This document shows positions 25,425 through 34,628 of a stretch of 64,000 nt of DNA, piece after piece. The notes under the pieces are model-generated. The model searched no databases. It saw only the letters and a list, made by a program, of their open reading frames with translations, and was not told the origin of the DNA. The number at the start of each line of letters is the position of its first letter. The first letter of the stretch is position 1. The translations under genes and the position numbers were made by a program. Origin of the DNA: VBAS01 sp035318985 (GTDB lineage: Bacteria > Bacteroidota > Bacteroidia > Chitinophagales > Chitinophagaceae); the NCBI GenBank assembly GCA_035318985.1, contig DATHDP010000112.1, forward strand, positions 25,469 through 89,468. Reading direction: 5' to 3'.

Positions 25425-28400
25425 TTATTCTTTTTTTACTCCGATCACCGGCAAAGTTTTTTCGTGGATCAATTGATTAAGCTTTACTACATCTTCAGCC
25501 ATGATCTTTTTAAGCTTATTCAGCTGTTCATCAATTAGAGGTACCAATTCCGCATATGCATCTTTTGTTTGTTTTGAAAGCCCTGATTGACCAGCAGCAG
25601 ATGCATTATATATGCTTGAAAGCTTATCATCGAGTTTAATTGGATAATTCAAAACATCCTGTCCGCTCTTTGCTTTTGTTTGATGCAATGCTTCTTCAAC
25701 TGCAGTCATTTGTTTGTTAACTGTATCGATCTGTTGCTTTACTTCTTTCGGTAGGTCCTTGCCAACTCTTGCGCTGAGATCATTCATTTGTTGCCTTACT
25801 TCGCGGATGTTTTTGATCGCTTTCATGATCTCAGTAGATTTATCCCGGATAGTGATCAAATGATTGAATTGTTCTTCGTACTCCGTTAATGAAGTTTTAT
25901 AATTCGGGTCACCAACAATAGTAAACGGAACTTCGGTCGAATCGCTGCCTGATTTGAATTTTGCAAAATAATTTCCAGGTGCTGCTTTTGGTCCGCCAAC
26001 AAACCCATTCCATAAGATCAACCCTTCTACTCTTTCCGCTTCAGCATAATTCATATCCCATTCAAACTGGTTCATTCCTTTTGCAACTTCAAATTTATCT
26101 GCAGGTGTTTTAGCTGTTGTAGAAAAAGTTTTGATCGTTTTTTTATTCTTGTCCAAAACTTCTATAGAAAGTTTGGTTGAATCAATTGCGTTTGCCATAT
26201 AATAATTAAATACAACACCATTTGGCGGGTTCATCCCAACATTGCGCATATCAGTTGTTGCTCCACGACCTCCGCCGCCACGTCTACCACCGCCCGGCAT
26301 ACGATAAGCAGGATTCACACTAAAGACATGCAGGTTTTTATTTAATACATCAGCATTCTTTTCCTGCAATACAGTCAGGTCATCTAAAATATAAATGCTT
26401 CTTCCCTGTGTGCCTACTATCAGATCATTGTTTTTAATAGTAAGATCTGTAATAGGAACTTCAGGTAGATTCAGTTGAAATGGTTTCCAGTTTGCTCCAT
26501 CATCATAAGAAATATACATTCCATATTCGGTGCCTGCATATAATAAGCCTTGCTTTTTTCGATCTGCACGAAGACATCTTGCAAAGTGCAGAATATTAAT
26601 TCCATTTACAATTTGCTTCCATGTCTTGCCATAATCTTCTGTTTTATATATATACGATTTGAAATCATCCAGTTTATACCTTGTGCCTACAATGTAAGCT
26701 GCGCCTTTTTTAAACGGATCCACTTCAATGCAGTTCCACATGATCCATTGTGGAATATTTTTTGGAGTCACATTCTCCCAGTTCTTGCCGCCATCTTTAC
26801 TTACGTTTATCAAGCCATCATCACTGCCTGTCCAAAGCAGATCTTTTTCAACCCAGCTTTCCGTTGCATAAAAAATAGTACAGTAATATTCAACACTTGT
26901 GTTATCCTGAGTTATGGGTCCCCCACTTGAAGCTTGTTTCTTTTTATCATTTGTTGTCAGATCAGGTGAGATCATCTGCCATGTCTTCCCTTCATCTTCG
27001 GTTGCGAAAAGATGATTACCTGCTGCATATAATTTTTTAGGATCATTTGGTGAAAAGAAAATAGGATAGTTCCATTGAAAACGATATTTCGCTGCTTCGG
27101 CACCAGCACCCATATTATCAATTGGCCACACATTTATTGCACGGCTTTCTCCTGTACGATGATCCAGTCTTTGTAATAGCCCCATATAATTTCCACCATA
27201 AGTAATATCAGGATTCAAAGGATCAGCAACGATATAACCGCTTTCACTTCCTGCTGCATTTTCCATATCGGTTGCAGTAATTGCTGCGCCGTAAGTTCTG
27301 CTCCTTATTCTGAAAGCACCATTATCTTGTTGCGGCGCAAGCACACGATAAGGAAATGCATTATCTGTACTTACACGATACACTTGTACGGTAGGCTGGT
27401 TTTCATAAGTGCTCCAGCTTGTCCCCATATTAAAGGAAACTTGTGCGCCACCATCATCAGCAACGATCATTCGATTTGGATCTTCCGGATCGATCCAAAG
27501 ATCATGGTGATCGCCATGCGGTGTATTGATGGATTGAAATGTACGGCCGCCATCATTGCTTCGCATAAAATTCACATTGGGACAATAAACACGGTTCTCA
27601 TTTTTTGGATCAACAAAAACTTTTGTATAATACCAGGCACGTTGACGAATGTTATTGTCACTTGATGTTAATGTCCATGTATCTCCGCCGTCAGCACTCA
27701 TATACAACCCGCCATCTTTATTTTCAATGATGGTATAAATTTTATCTGTATTTGATGGAGCTACTGCAACACCCACGATTCCCCACGCCCCTTTTGGTAA
27801 TCCTTTCTTTGCTGAAATATTTGTCCATGTATCTCCGCCATCAGTACTTTTCCATAAACCGCTGCCATCGCCACCACTTTCTAATGAATAAGGAGTTCTT
27901 ATTAATCGCCATGTACCTGCATAAAATACATTTGCATTACCTGGTTCCATTACCAGGTCACTGCAACCTGTTTGATCATTTATGAATAATGTCCGTTTCC
28001 ATGATTTTCCACCATCGATTGTTTTGTAAACACCACGCACCAGGTTGGGACCAAACAAATGTCCCATTACTGCTACCCAAACTATATCAGGATTTTTTGG
28101 GTGGATAACAATTCGGATAATATGACGTCCATCTTTTAAGCCGATATTTTTCCAGCTCTTACCGCCATCATCACTGCGCCACATGCCACCAAGACCTTCG
28201 CTTACATTTCCACGCATTGTATTTTCTCCTTCGCCAACATATACTATTGTTTCATCAGAAGGAGCAACTGCTACTGCTCCGATAGAGCTTCCAAAATATT
28301 TATCAGAAATATTGTTCCAGTTGCCGCCACCATCTGTTGTTTTCCAAACACCACCGCCGGTAGCACCAAAATAAAATGTGTTTTTATTTTTATAGCTGCC

Positions 28401-28580
28401 AGTTGCAGCGCCACTACGTCCTCCACGGAAAGGGCCGATCAACCGATATTTCATTTTTGAAAATAATTGCGAATCCAAATTTGATTCAGGAGAAACTGCG
28501 GTATTTGACTTTGAATTTTTTTGTGCAGTTAAAGAACAGATACAGCCAATGCTGATCAGTAATAAAAAAAACTTTCTCAT
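25425..28580 (-). CDS. Secreted Vps10/BNR-repeat propeller protein
   Basis: A 1051-residue exported protein with signal peptide MRKFFLLLISIGCICSLTAQ. From ~40 to ~760 it has many BNR/Asp-box-type repeats (GGVWKTTDGGGNWNNIS, GGMWRSDDGGKSWKNIG, GLYMSADGGDTWTLTSS, GGLINVSKDGG-like) that form one or two large beta-propellers as in sortilin Vps10 and xyloglucanase-like GH74 proteins. A glycine-rich spacer (GGGRRGGGGRGA) precedes a beta domain and a helical C-terminus (~920-1051). Often annotated as glycosyl hydrolase, but I cannot identify catalytic acids. Its stop lies 10 bases from the convergent C11-like gene. Confidence 0.8.
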   Translation of the reverse strand: MRKFFLLLISIGCICSLTAQKNSKSNTAVSPESNLDSQLFSKMKYRLIGPFRGGRSGAATGSYKNKNTFYFGATGGGVWKTTDGGGNWNNISDKYFGSSIGAVAVAPSDETIVYVGEGENTMRGNVSEGLGGMWRSDDGGKSWKNIGLKDGRHIIRIVIHPKNPDIVWVAVMGHLFGPNLVRGVYKTIDGGKSWKRTLFINDQTGCSDLVMEPGNANVFYAGTWRLIRTPYSLESGGDGSGLWKSTDGGDTWTNISAKKGLPKGAWGIVGVAVAPSNTDKIYTIIENKDGGLYMSADGGDTWTLTSSDNNIRQRAWYYTKVFVDPKNENRVYCPNVNFMRSNDGGRTFQSINTPHGDHHDLWIDPEDPNRMIVADDGGAQVSFNMGTSWSTYENQPTVQVYRVSTDNAFPYRVLAPQQDNGAFRIRSRTYGAAITATDMENAAGSESGYIVADPLNPDITYGGNYMGLLQRLDHRTGESRAINVWPIDNMGAGAEAAKYRFQWNYPIFFSPNDPKKLYAAGNHLFATEDEGKTWQMISPDLTTNDKKKQASSGGPITQDNTSVEYYCTIFYATESWVEKDLLWTGSDDGLINVSKDGGKNWENVTPKNIPQWIMWNCIEVDPFKKGAAYIVGTRYKLDDFKSYIYKTEDYGKTWKQIVNGINILHFARCLRADRKKQGLLYAGTEYGMYISYDDGANWKPFQLNLPEVPITDLTIKNNDLIVGTQGRSIYILDDLTVLQEKNADVLNKNLHVFSVNPAYRMPGGGRRGGGGRGATTDMRNVGMNPPNGVVFNYYMANAIDSTKLSIEVLDKNKKTIKTFSTTAKTPADKFEVAKGMNQFEWDMNYAEAERVEGLILWNGFVGGPKAAPGNYFAKFKSGSDSTEVPFTIVGDPNYKTSLTEYEEQFNHLITIRDKSTEIMKAIKNIREVRQQMNDLSARVGKDLPKEVKQQIDTVNKQMTAVEEALHQTKAKSGQDVLNYPIKLDDKLSSIYNASAAGQSGLSKQTKDAYAELVPLIDEQLNKLKKIMAEDVVKLNQLIHEKTLPVIGVKKE

Positions 28581-28629
28581 GTGTTTTGTGTTAGGGGAAT
28601 GAAGTTAGTGATTTACCTTTATCCAAATC

Positions 28630-30294
28630 ATGAGCATGAATTCATTTTCTATAAGTGGCAATCTTGTTGACGTACATCAAAAAAAAATTTATGCTGCTGA
28701 GATAACTGTGAAGGAAGGAATGATACATTCTATTAAACCAACTCACGACTCACAACTCACAACTCATAACTATATCCTTCCCGGTTTTATCGATGCACAT
28801 GTTCATATTGAAAGTTCCATGCTTGTTCCATCTGAATTTGCAAAATTGGCAGTTGTGCATGGTACCGTTGCCACAGTAAGTGATCCGCATGAGATTGCCA
28901 ACGTTTGCGGTATGGAAGGAGTCGAGTTTATGATAGAAAATGGAAAAACAGTTCCGTTCAAATTCAATTTTGGTGCGCCGAGCTGTGTACCTGCCACCAT
29001 TTTTGAAACAGCAGGAGCAGCATTGGTTTCAACTGATGTTGAAAAGCTCTTAAAAAGAGATGAAATAAAATATTTAAGTGAAATGATGAATTTTCCCGGT
29101 GTGTTGAATGAAGATGAAGAAGTGATGAAGAAGATCGCAGCTGCCCATCGTTTATTAAAACCTGTTGATGGCCATGCGCCGGGATTAAGAGGCGAACAAG
29201 CCAAACAATATATAGCTGCTGGTATCACCACCGACCATGAATGCTTTACCAAAGAAGAAGCATTAGATAAGTTACAAAATGGGATGAAGATCCTCATTCG
29301 TGAAGGAAGCGCCGCTAAAAATTTTGAAGCATTGATCGATCTGCTGAATGATTATCCAAACCAAATGATGTTTTGCAGTGATGATAAACATCCGGATAGT
29401 TTAGTGCTGGGGCATATTGATCAATTATCCGAAAGAGCGGTGGCAAAAGGTATAAATGTATATAAGGTATTACAAGCTGCTTGTATTAACCCTGTTTTAC
29501 ATTATAAGTTAGATGTCGGGTTATTAAAAGAAGGCGATCCGGCAGATTTTATTGTGGTGAAAGATCTTGAAAAATTTAAAGTAGTGAAAACTTATATCAA
29601 TGGAGAACTCGTTGCAGAAGAAGGAAGATCGAAAATCGAAAGTAGAGAGTCGAATGTGATCAATAATTTTTCATGCAGTAAAAAAGAAGTTAACGATTTT
29701 CATTATCTGCTGAATAAATATGGTGATGAAGAAAATATAGAACAAGTAAATGTCATTGAAGCACTGGACGGACAACTCATCACAAATAAATTATTAAAAA
29801 GTATTACAGAAGTAAGTGTTAGAAATGGTTTACTTGAAAGCAACCCTGGTAACGATATTTTAAAGATCGTTGTGGTAAATCGTTATAACGATACCCCTAT
29901 TGCAAAAGCATTCATCAAAAACTTTGGATTAAAGCAAGGAGCTATTGCCTCATCAGTTGCACACGACAGTCACAACATAGTTGCAGTTGGTGTTGATGAT
30001 GAAAGTATTTGCAAGGCAGTAAATATGGTTATAGAAAAAAAAGGAGGAGTAAGTGCAGTTGATAATGAGAAAGAAATGGTTCTTGCATTACCGGTTGCCG
30101 GGCTAATGAGTAATGAGGATGGTTATAAAGTTGCCGAATCATACACCGCTATTGATAAAATGGTTAAAAAAGAATTAGGTTCTACCCTCTCATCGCCATT
30201 TATGACGCTTTCTTTTATGGCATTGCTGGTTATTCCACATTTAAAACTGAGTGATAAGGGTTTGTTTGATGGAGACAGTTTCAGTTTTGTATAA
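28630..30294 (+). CDS. ade: Adenine deaminase
   Basis: Converts adenine to hypoxanthine and ammonia in purine salvage. The 554-residue protein is an amidohydrolase with the metal motif GFIDAHVHIESSML, the block HGTVATVSDPHEIANV, the GHAPGLRG segment, TTDHECFTKEEA and FCSDDKHPDSLVLGHID. The C-terminal Ade domain runs from ~385 (VVVNRYNDTPIAKAFIKNFG, AVGVDDESICKAVNMV). Two short stretches look like inserted repeat DNA that stayed in frame: THDSQLTTHN (~38-47) and GRSKIESRESN (~332-342). Starts at 28630 and 28636 are equally possible. A perfect palindromic terminator follows. Confidence 0.94.
   Translation: MSMNSFSISGNLVDVHQKKIYAAEITVKEGMIHSIKPTHDSQLTTHNYILPGFIDAHVHIESSMLVPSEFAKLAVVHGTVATVSDPHEIANVCGMEGVEFMIENGKTVPFKFNFGAPSCVPATIFETAGAALVSTDVEKLLKRDEIKYLSEMMNFPGVLNEDEEVMKKIAAAHRLLKPVDGHAPGLRGEQAKQYIAAGITTDHECFTKEEALDKLQNGMKILIREGSAAKNFEALIDLLNDYPNQMMFCSDDKHPDSLVLGHIDQLSERAVAKGINVYKVLQAACINPVLHYKLDVGLLKEGDPADFIVVKDLEKFKVVKTYINGELVAEEGRSKIESRESNVINNFSCSKKEVNDFHYLLNKYGDEENIEQVNVIEALDGQLITNKLLKSITEVSVRNGLLESNPGNDILKIVVVNRYNDTPIAKAFIKNFGLKQGAIASSVAHDSHNIVAVGVDDESICKAVNMVIEKKGGVSAVDNEKEMVLALPVAGLMSNEDGYKVAESYTAIDKMVKKELGSTLSSPFMTLSFMALLVIPHLKLSDKGLFDGDSFSFV
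28741..28768 (+). repeat. Four tandem 7-base ACTCACA units inside ade
   Basis: ACTCACG, ACTCACA, ACTCACA and ACTCATA follow without gaps. They are translated as part of THDSQLTTHN, between the first beta-strands and the metal-binding motif of adenine deaminase. The 28-base array shifts frame by one relative to each unit, yet the gene stays open. Confidence 0.75.
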
Positions 30295-30314
30295 AGGATA
30301 ATAACTTATTAAGC

Positions 30315-30343
30315 AGGCCTGTCAGTACTGACAGGCCTTTTTA
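30315..30343 (+). terminator. Intrinsic terminator after ade
   Basis: A perfect 24-base palindrome (30315-30338; half-site AGGCCTGTCAGT) followed by five T and A/T-rich sequence, 20 bases after the stop codon. Confidence 0.8.
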
Positions 30344-30519
30344 TTTCTACCTGGTGTAGATAGTTTAAAATAGTGGGAAAATTATTGCGCAAAAACTATC
30401 AGCCATCTTACAATTTAAGCGCAACCTATTATCAGGCAATGCCGATTTTATCCAAAAAAAATCTGGCATTCCGCTTGGATTATCTATAACGGAAATGATA
30501 CTTAAAGTCAAAATGGGTT

Positions 30520-30849
30520 ATGAAAGGAATACCAATAACAACTGTAGAAACTAACACCAGGCTTGCCGAAAGTCTTATTGAAGAGCATATAAACAATATG
30601 CATCACGCAGAAAAAAATTTTGGCAAAAAAGGCCAATTGAATGGCGGTGTTTTATGGGAAAACTTTGAAAGCTTTAGCTGGTGTTGCGAACACTCCCCTG
30701 TGAAAGGTACTATTGAGATCGGTTACTTAGATAATGGTAACAGTAATGTGAAACACATTAGTATCCCTGTGGAAACGAATTTTGGCGTGGTTTGCACAAA
30801 AGAAAAAGAGAATAATTACAAAATTACCTGGAGTTATTCGCTTTCATGA
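30520..30849 (+). CDS. Small hypothetical protein (109 aa)
   Basis: Not recognised. A soluble 109-residue protein with a helical N-terminal half (RLAESLIEEHINNMHHAEKNF) and a beta-rich second half (GTIEIGYLDNGNSNVKHISIPV, NNYKITWSYSLS). Its end resembles that of the next small gene (YSLEWGISMS), with the same stop distance, so the two may be diverged tandem duplicates. There is no signal peptide. It lies in a 225-base promoter space after the ade terminator. Confidence 0.6.
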   Translation: MKGIPITTVETNTRLAESLIEEHINNMHHAEKNFGKKGQLNGGVLWENFESFSWCCEHSPVKGTIEIGYLDNGNSNVKHISIPVETNFGVVCTKEKENNYKITWSYSLS

Positions 30850-31018
30850 ACAGGATCAATTAGTTCTTAAAATGACGTTTTCAAGAATTTTCACAAATCC
30901 TTTATAACCATTTTGAAGATTAAAGCATCATATATAAAGACAGAAAGGAACAAGCATCTGTGATTAATGGCAAGTGACCCGGGAAAAAGATGATTGTAAC
31001 CCCTCAAGTCACTTGATT

Positions 31019-31309
31019 ATGAAAAAGACTCTACGCATTAAAGCAACCATCGACGAAGAAGCCTTTCTAGAAGATATGGTTGAAAAATTAGCCTTACGTC
31101 ATAATTACACGGGTATCAATAAAAGAAAAAAAATAGGTATTGATGATGTTCTTGAAACTTCATCCACTGAAACTTACGTAAGTGGTACTATGGCGATAGA
31201 AACGAAGAACCAGCACATCAATATGCCTTTTATCACCAGTTTTCTATTTACCTGCATACAAGAAAGCAAAGACACCTATAGTCTTGAGTGGGGCATCTCT
31301 ATGTCCTGA
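31019..31309 (+). CDS. Small hypothetical protein (96 aa), possible paralogue of its neighbour
   Basis: Taken from ATG 31019 (MKKTLRIKATIDEEAFLED); a longer reading from 30974 adds fifteen unlikely residues. The 96-residue protein has an N-terminal helix and then strands GTMAIETKNQHINMPFITSFLFTC and YSLEWGISMS. Layout and ending match the 109-residue protein upstream, but overall identity is low. No family recognised. The beginning of the longest LiaF reading frame overlaps it, but the real LiaF start is downstream. Confidence 0.55.
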   Translation: MKKTLRIKATIDEEAFLEDMVEKLALRHNYTGINKRKKIGIDDVLETSSTETYVSGTMAIETKNQHINMPFITSFLFTCIQESKDTYSLEWGISMS

Positions 31310-31446
31310 TCTTTTCTTCTACTGGCGAAAATATTCGCAGTTTTTCACCGGTCTTTTCCCGTCATTCACCGACATCTCCCCCCTTATTACCTCTCATCCA
31401 TTGTCTGTTCTGCATTGCCGTCATAGATTTGATAAAATTTACAACT

Positions 31447-32274
31447 ATGACAGAGATCCAGGATTCCCGTGAACAAAGACGACAGGAAAGACAAAAGAGA
31501 AGGGAAGAAAGAAGACAGCGTTGGGCAAATGGTGCCCAGGGACAATTTGGTATAGTGACCAGTAGGCACAGCAATGTATTGACAGGAGCTTTTATTCTCA
31601 TTATTGGTATTGTTGCTTTAATGAGAGCAACGATCCCCGATTTTCCTGCTTGGGTATTCGATTGGCATACAGGAATGATAGCATTCGGATTATTTATCGG
31701 CATACGCCATAATTTTCGCGGTGGAGCATGGCTTATTCTTTTACTTGTTGGCGGTATTTTTCTTTTAAGAGACATATTCCCTGAATTTTCATTTAAAACC
31801 ATTTGGCCTATTGTATTAATAGTAGTAGGCGCATTTATTATCCTGCGGCCACGGCGCAGATGGAAGTGGGATGGTACAAAAAGAACTGAAGGAGCAAGTG
31901 ATTCTTTTTTTAGCGAAGACATTGATTATACAAAAGATGATTTTGTTGACAGCACATCCATTTTTGGTGGAGCAAAAAAAATAATCATCTCAAAGAATTT
32001 TAAAGGCGGTGACCTTGTAAATATTTTCGGAGGTACGGAACTTGATCTTTCCCAAGCCGATTTTACTGGTATGGCGGCTATTGAACTCACAACAATTTTT
32101 GGTGGCACTAAACTTCTTGTTCCTTCAAACTGGTCAGTAAAATCTGAAGCTGTTACGATCTTTGGTGGCATAGAAGATAAAAGAAGAATGCAACAAATTA
32201 CTGAACCTACTGAAAAGATTTTATTGATCAGGGGCACGGTGATCTTTGGTGGCATCGAAATAAAAAGTTTTTAA
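31447..32274 (+). CDS. LiaF-like envelope-stress membrane protein
   Basis: A 275-residue membrane protein from ATG 31447 (MTEIQDSREQRRQERQKRRE); the longer open frame upstream is non-coding. After a very basic cytoplasmic start come four membrane helices (~45-140: TGAFILIIGIVALM, MIAFGLFIGIRH, AWLILLLVGGIFLL, IWPIVLIVVGAFIIL). The C-terminal domain repeats the strand motif FGG five times (TSIFGGAKK, VNIFGGTELDL, TTIFGGTKLLV, VTIFGGIED, VIFGGIEI), the right-handed beta pattern of the LiaF C-domain. LiaF proteins modulate cell-envelope stress kinases; the LytS-type kinase two genes downstream is the likely partner. Confidence 0.82.
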   Translation: MTEIQDSREQRRQERQKRREERRQRWANGAQGQFGIVTSRHSNVLTGAFILIIGIVALMRATIPDFPAWVFDWHTGMIAFGLFIGIRHNFRGGAWLILLLVGGIFLLRDIFPEFSFKTIWPIVLIVVGAFIILRPRRRWKWDGTKRTEGASDSFFSEDIDYTKDDFVDSTSIFGGAKKIIISKNFKGGDLVNIFGGTELDLSQADFTGMAAIELTTIFGGTKLLVPSNWSVKSEAVTIFGGIEDKRRMQQITEPTEKILLIRGTVIFGGIEIKSF

Positions 32275-32296
32275 CCATAAACCAAACCTTACTGAT

Positions 32297-32656
32297 ATGA
32301 ACTGGTATCTTGCTAAAATCGTTTATCGAATAATTTGTGGCGATGGTGATCACACCGCACAGTTTGATGAGCAACTTCGCCTGGTCTATGCCACAACTAA
32401 AGAAGATGCGTTTATTAAAGCGCAGCAAACAGGTAAAAAAGAAGAAGAGAAGTTTTATAACTTGAAACAGGAATTGGTACAATGGCAATTCATCAATGTT
32501 AGTGAGCTTTATAAGATCGGGGAAATGATAGATGGTGCAGAGCTTTATTCACGCATTGAAGAAAAAGATGATGGTGACCTGTATACCGAAGTAATAAACA
32601 AAAAAGCACAGGGCATTCTTCATTCAGACACACATGAACTCTTGCAATTGGTATAA
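32297..32656 (+). CDS. DUF4288-family protein
   Basis: A 119-residue soluble protein. It begins MNWYLAKIVYRIICGDGDHTAQFDEQLRLVYA, the DUF4288 signature of a W-Y-x-A-K-[IV] strand followed by an E/Q-L-R-L-[IV]-x-A segment, and has the helical AFIKAQQTGKKEEE. Function is unknown. It is tightly packed between the LiaF-like gene (22-base gap) and the LytS kinase gene (6-base gap), so it belongs to the same operon and may be a small accessory of the envelope-stress system. Confidence 0.75.
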   Translation: MNWYLAKIVYRIICGDGDHTAQFDEQLRLVYATTKEDAFIKAQQTGKKEEEKFYNLKQELVQWQFINVSELYKIGEMIDGAELYSRIEEKDDGDLYTEVINKKAQGILHSDTHELLQLV

Positions 32657-32662
32657 ATAAGC

Positions 32663-33700
32663 ATGGCAACTTCTCCATTTTCTGTAACAAGATTCAGGAT
32701 CATCTTCATCGTTTGCTGGTTAATAATATTTATTGATCATGTGATACTGCTGCGCTGGTTTGGATTAAGCTGGACAACGGCTTTGGTTGATGGTGCCATA
32801 AATGATGCGTTGTTGATACTTGCTTGTTTCCTTGTGATCATGATGCTTCATTATTATTTACCGCAAAAAGAAAAGTATTTTCATCTTCTTACCTGGTGTT
32901 TTTTGATCACTGTCATTGTTATTTTAATTACAAAAGTTATTTTAAAAAATATTTACGTATCTAATGATGAATACATAACTTTTTTTAACCGCTCTATATG
33001 GGTCCGTAGTAGTCTTGATTTTCTTTTACTTGGATGTACGATTCTTATAAGCGTCATTTGGTACAACTGGCAGGAACAAACTGAACAGGAAGCAAGAAAA
33101 CAGGATGCTGAAAAACTATCGAAGGAAGCTGAACTTTTTAAACTGCGCCAGCAATTGCAGCCTCATTTTCTTTTTAATAGTTTAAATAGCATCAATGCCC
33201 TGATCGGTTCAAGACCGCAGGAGGCAAGAAAAATGGTACAACAACTTTCCGATTTTCTGAGAGGAACTATAAAAAAAGAAGAACACCAATGGGTAACCTT
33301 AAAAGAAGAGCTTCAATACCTGCAACTATATCTTGATATTGAAAAAGTGAGATTTGGTCACCGGCTTGCAACAAGTATTGAATATGATGAATCTCTTGAT
33401 GAATTAAAATTACCTGCATTGCTATTACAACCTATCATGGAAAATGCGATCAAATTTGGATTGTATGATACGATTGATGAGATCGAGATCACTTTAAAAG
33501 CAGTGAAAGAAGAAAATAATTTAGTAATAACCGTTACCAATCCTTTTGATCCTGAAACTTCAACGCCCAGGCAAGGAACAGGTTTTGGTTTACAGTCAGT
33601 GCAAAGAAGACTATACTTATTATTTGCACGAAATGATTTGGTAATCACTGAAGCAAAAGAAAATATATTTACAACAACAATTAAAATTCCGCAGGCATGA
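32663..33700 (+). CDS. LytS-type sensor histidine kinase
   Basis: A 345-residue membrane kinase. Four membrane helices occupy ~10-135 (IIFIVCWLIIFIDHVILL, DALLILACFLVIMMLHYYL, FHLLTWCFLITVIVILI, LLLGCTILISVIWYNW). A short coiled coil leads to the His_kinase domain with phospho-acceptor His168 in LQPHFLFNSLNSINALI, and to the ATPase domain (PALLLQPIMENAIKFGL, GTGFGLQSVQRRL). It has no extracellular ligand domain, so it probably senses the membrane or a partner such as the LiaF-like protein. It overlaps the LytTR regulator gene by 4 bases. Confidence 0.93.
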   Translation: MATSPFSVTRFRIIFIVCWLIIFIDHVILLRWFGLSWTTALVDGAINDALLILACFLVIMMLHYYLPQKEKYFHLLTWCFLITVIVILITKVILKNIYVSNDEYITFFNRSIWVRSSLDFLLLGCTILISVIWYNWQEQTEQEARKQDAEKLSKEAELFKLRQQLQPHFLFNSLNSINALIGSRPQEARKMVQQLSDFLRGTIKKEEHQWVTLKEELQYLQLYLDIEKVRFGHRLATSIEYDESLDELKLPALLLQPIMENAIKFGLYDTIDEIEITLKAVKEENNLVITVTNPFDPETSTPRQGTGFGLQSVQRRLYLLFARNDLVITEAKENIFTTTIKIPQA

Positions 33701-34443
33701 GCAGCAAAGTGATCATAATAGATGATGAGCCACTGGCAAGAAGCATCGTAATAGAATATATACAGCACTTCCCTGATCTTGTAGTTTCTCAAGTATGCAG
33801 TAATGGGTTTGAAGGATTAAAAGCCATTCAGCAATACAAGCCAGACCTTATTATTCTTGATATTCAAATGCCAAAGATCAATGGCTTTGAAATGCTGGAG
33901 CTTATTGAAAATCGTCCTGCTGTGATCTTTGCCACAGCATTTGATGAATATGCCATTAAAGCATTTGAAGCACATGCTATTGATTATTTATTAAAACCAT
34001 TTAACCAGGATCGTTTTGAAAAAGCAATTAAAAAATGGAGAGAGCAGAAAAATAATTCAAACAGTGAAAAGCAAACAAAGCAATTATTGGATGATGTTTC
34101 ACTAACTGCTCCACAAAGTGAAAGAATAGTAATAAAGGATGGCAGCAAGATCAAAATAATTCCTATCCAGGATGTACACTATCTTGAAGCCGCTGATGAT
34201 TTTGTAAAAGTGTTTACCAAAGAAGGTTATTTTTTGAAAAATAAAACCATGGGACATTTTGAACAAGTACTCGATCCTTCCCAATTCGTCCGTTCGCATC
34301 GTTCCTATATTGTCAATCTGCAACAAATAACAAGAATTGATCCTTACGAAAAAGACAATCATATTGCAATACTTCGCTCCGGTGCAAAAGTTCCGGTCAG
34401 TCGTACAGGCTATCCAAAATTGAAAGCAATTTTGGGTCTTTAG
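33697..34443 (+). CDS. LytTR-type response regulator
   Basis: A 248-residue regulator. The receiver (1-120) has Asp9-Asp10, phospho-acceptor Asp55 in LIILDIQMPKINGF, and FLLKPF-like lysine (YLLKPFNQDRF). The LytTR DNA-binding domain spans ~150-245 (IVIKDGSKIKIIPIQDVHYLEAADDFVKV; RSHRSYIVNLQQI). It overlaps the LytS kinase gene and is the cognate partner. LytTR proteins bind pairs of 9-10-base direct repeats; none was recognised with confidence in the window. Confidence 0.94.
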   Translation: MSSKVIIIDDEPLARSIVIEYIQHFPDLVVSQVCSNGFEGLKAIQQYKPDLIILDIQMPKINGFEMLELIENRPAVIFATAFDEYAIKAFEAHAIDYLLKPFNQDRFEKAIKKWREQKNNSNSEKQTKQLLDDVSLTAPQSERIVIKDGSKIKIIPIQDVHYLEAADDFVKVFTKEGYFLKNKTMGHFEQVLDPSQFVRSHRSYIVNLQQITRIDPYEKDNHIAILRSGAKVPVSRTGYPKLKAILGL

Positions 34444-34628
34444 TCATACGATAAAACTATATTTCACTTCGGTACTTCGACTATACCAAGGATCCTCTTA
34501 GCACCTGATAACCATATTGCTATTTTAGATTTTTTTTATCTACATTTAGAGACTAATAGTTTATCTGTAGCCCTTCGAAATCTATAGCCTTCTTCCATTT
34601 GAAAAATCAGTTTATTTAAACAACGATT

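Noticed and set aside
25425..28580. Glycoside hydrolase (GH74) function for the BNR-repeat protein
   Set aside because: The Asp-box propeller repeats are clear, but I could not find the catalytic acid pair, so I kept it as a Vps10/BNR-repeat protein of unknown function.
31288..31446. N-terminal extension of the LiaF-like protein
   Set aside because: The extra ~53 residues overlap the preceding gene and do not resemble any LiaF start; the ATG at 31447 begins the typical basic N-terminus.
34526..34542. Inverted repeat TAGAT-N7-ATCTA before the hybrid kinase
   Set aside because: Short, A/T-rich and with a poly-T centre; it is expected by chance in such DNA and no promoter is clearly tied to it.
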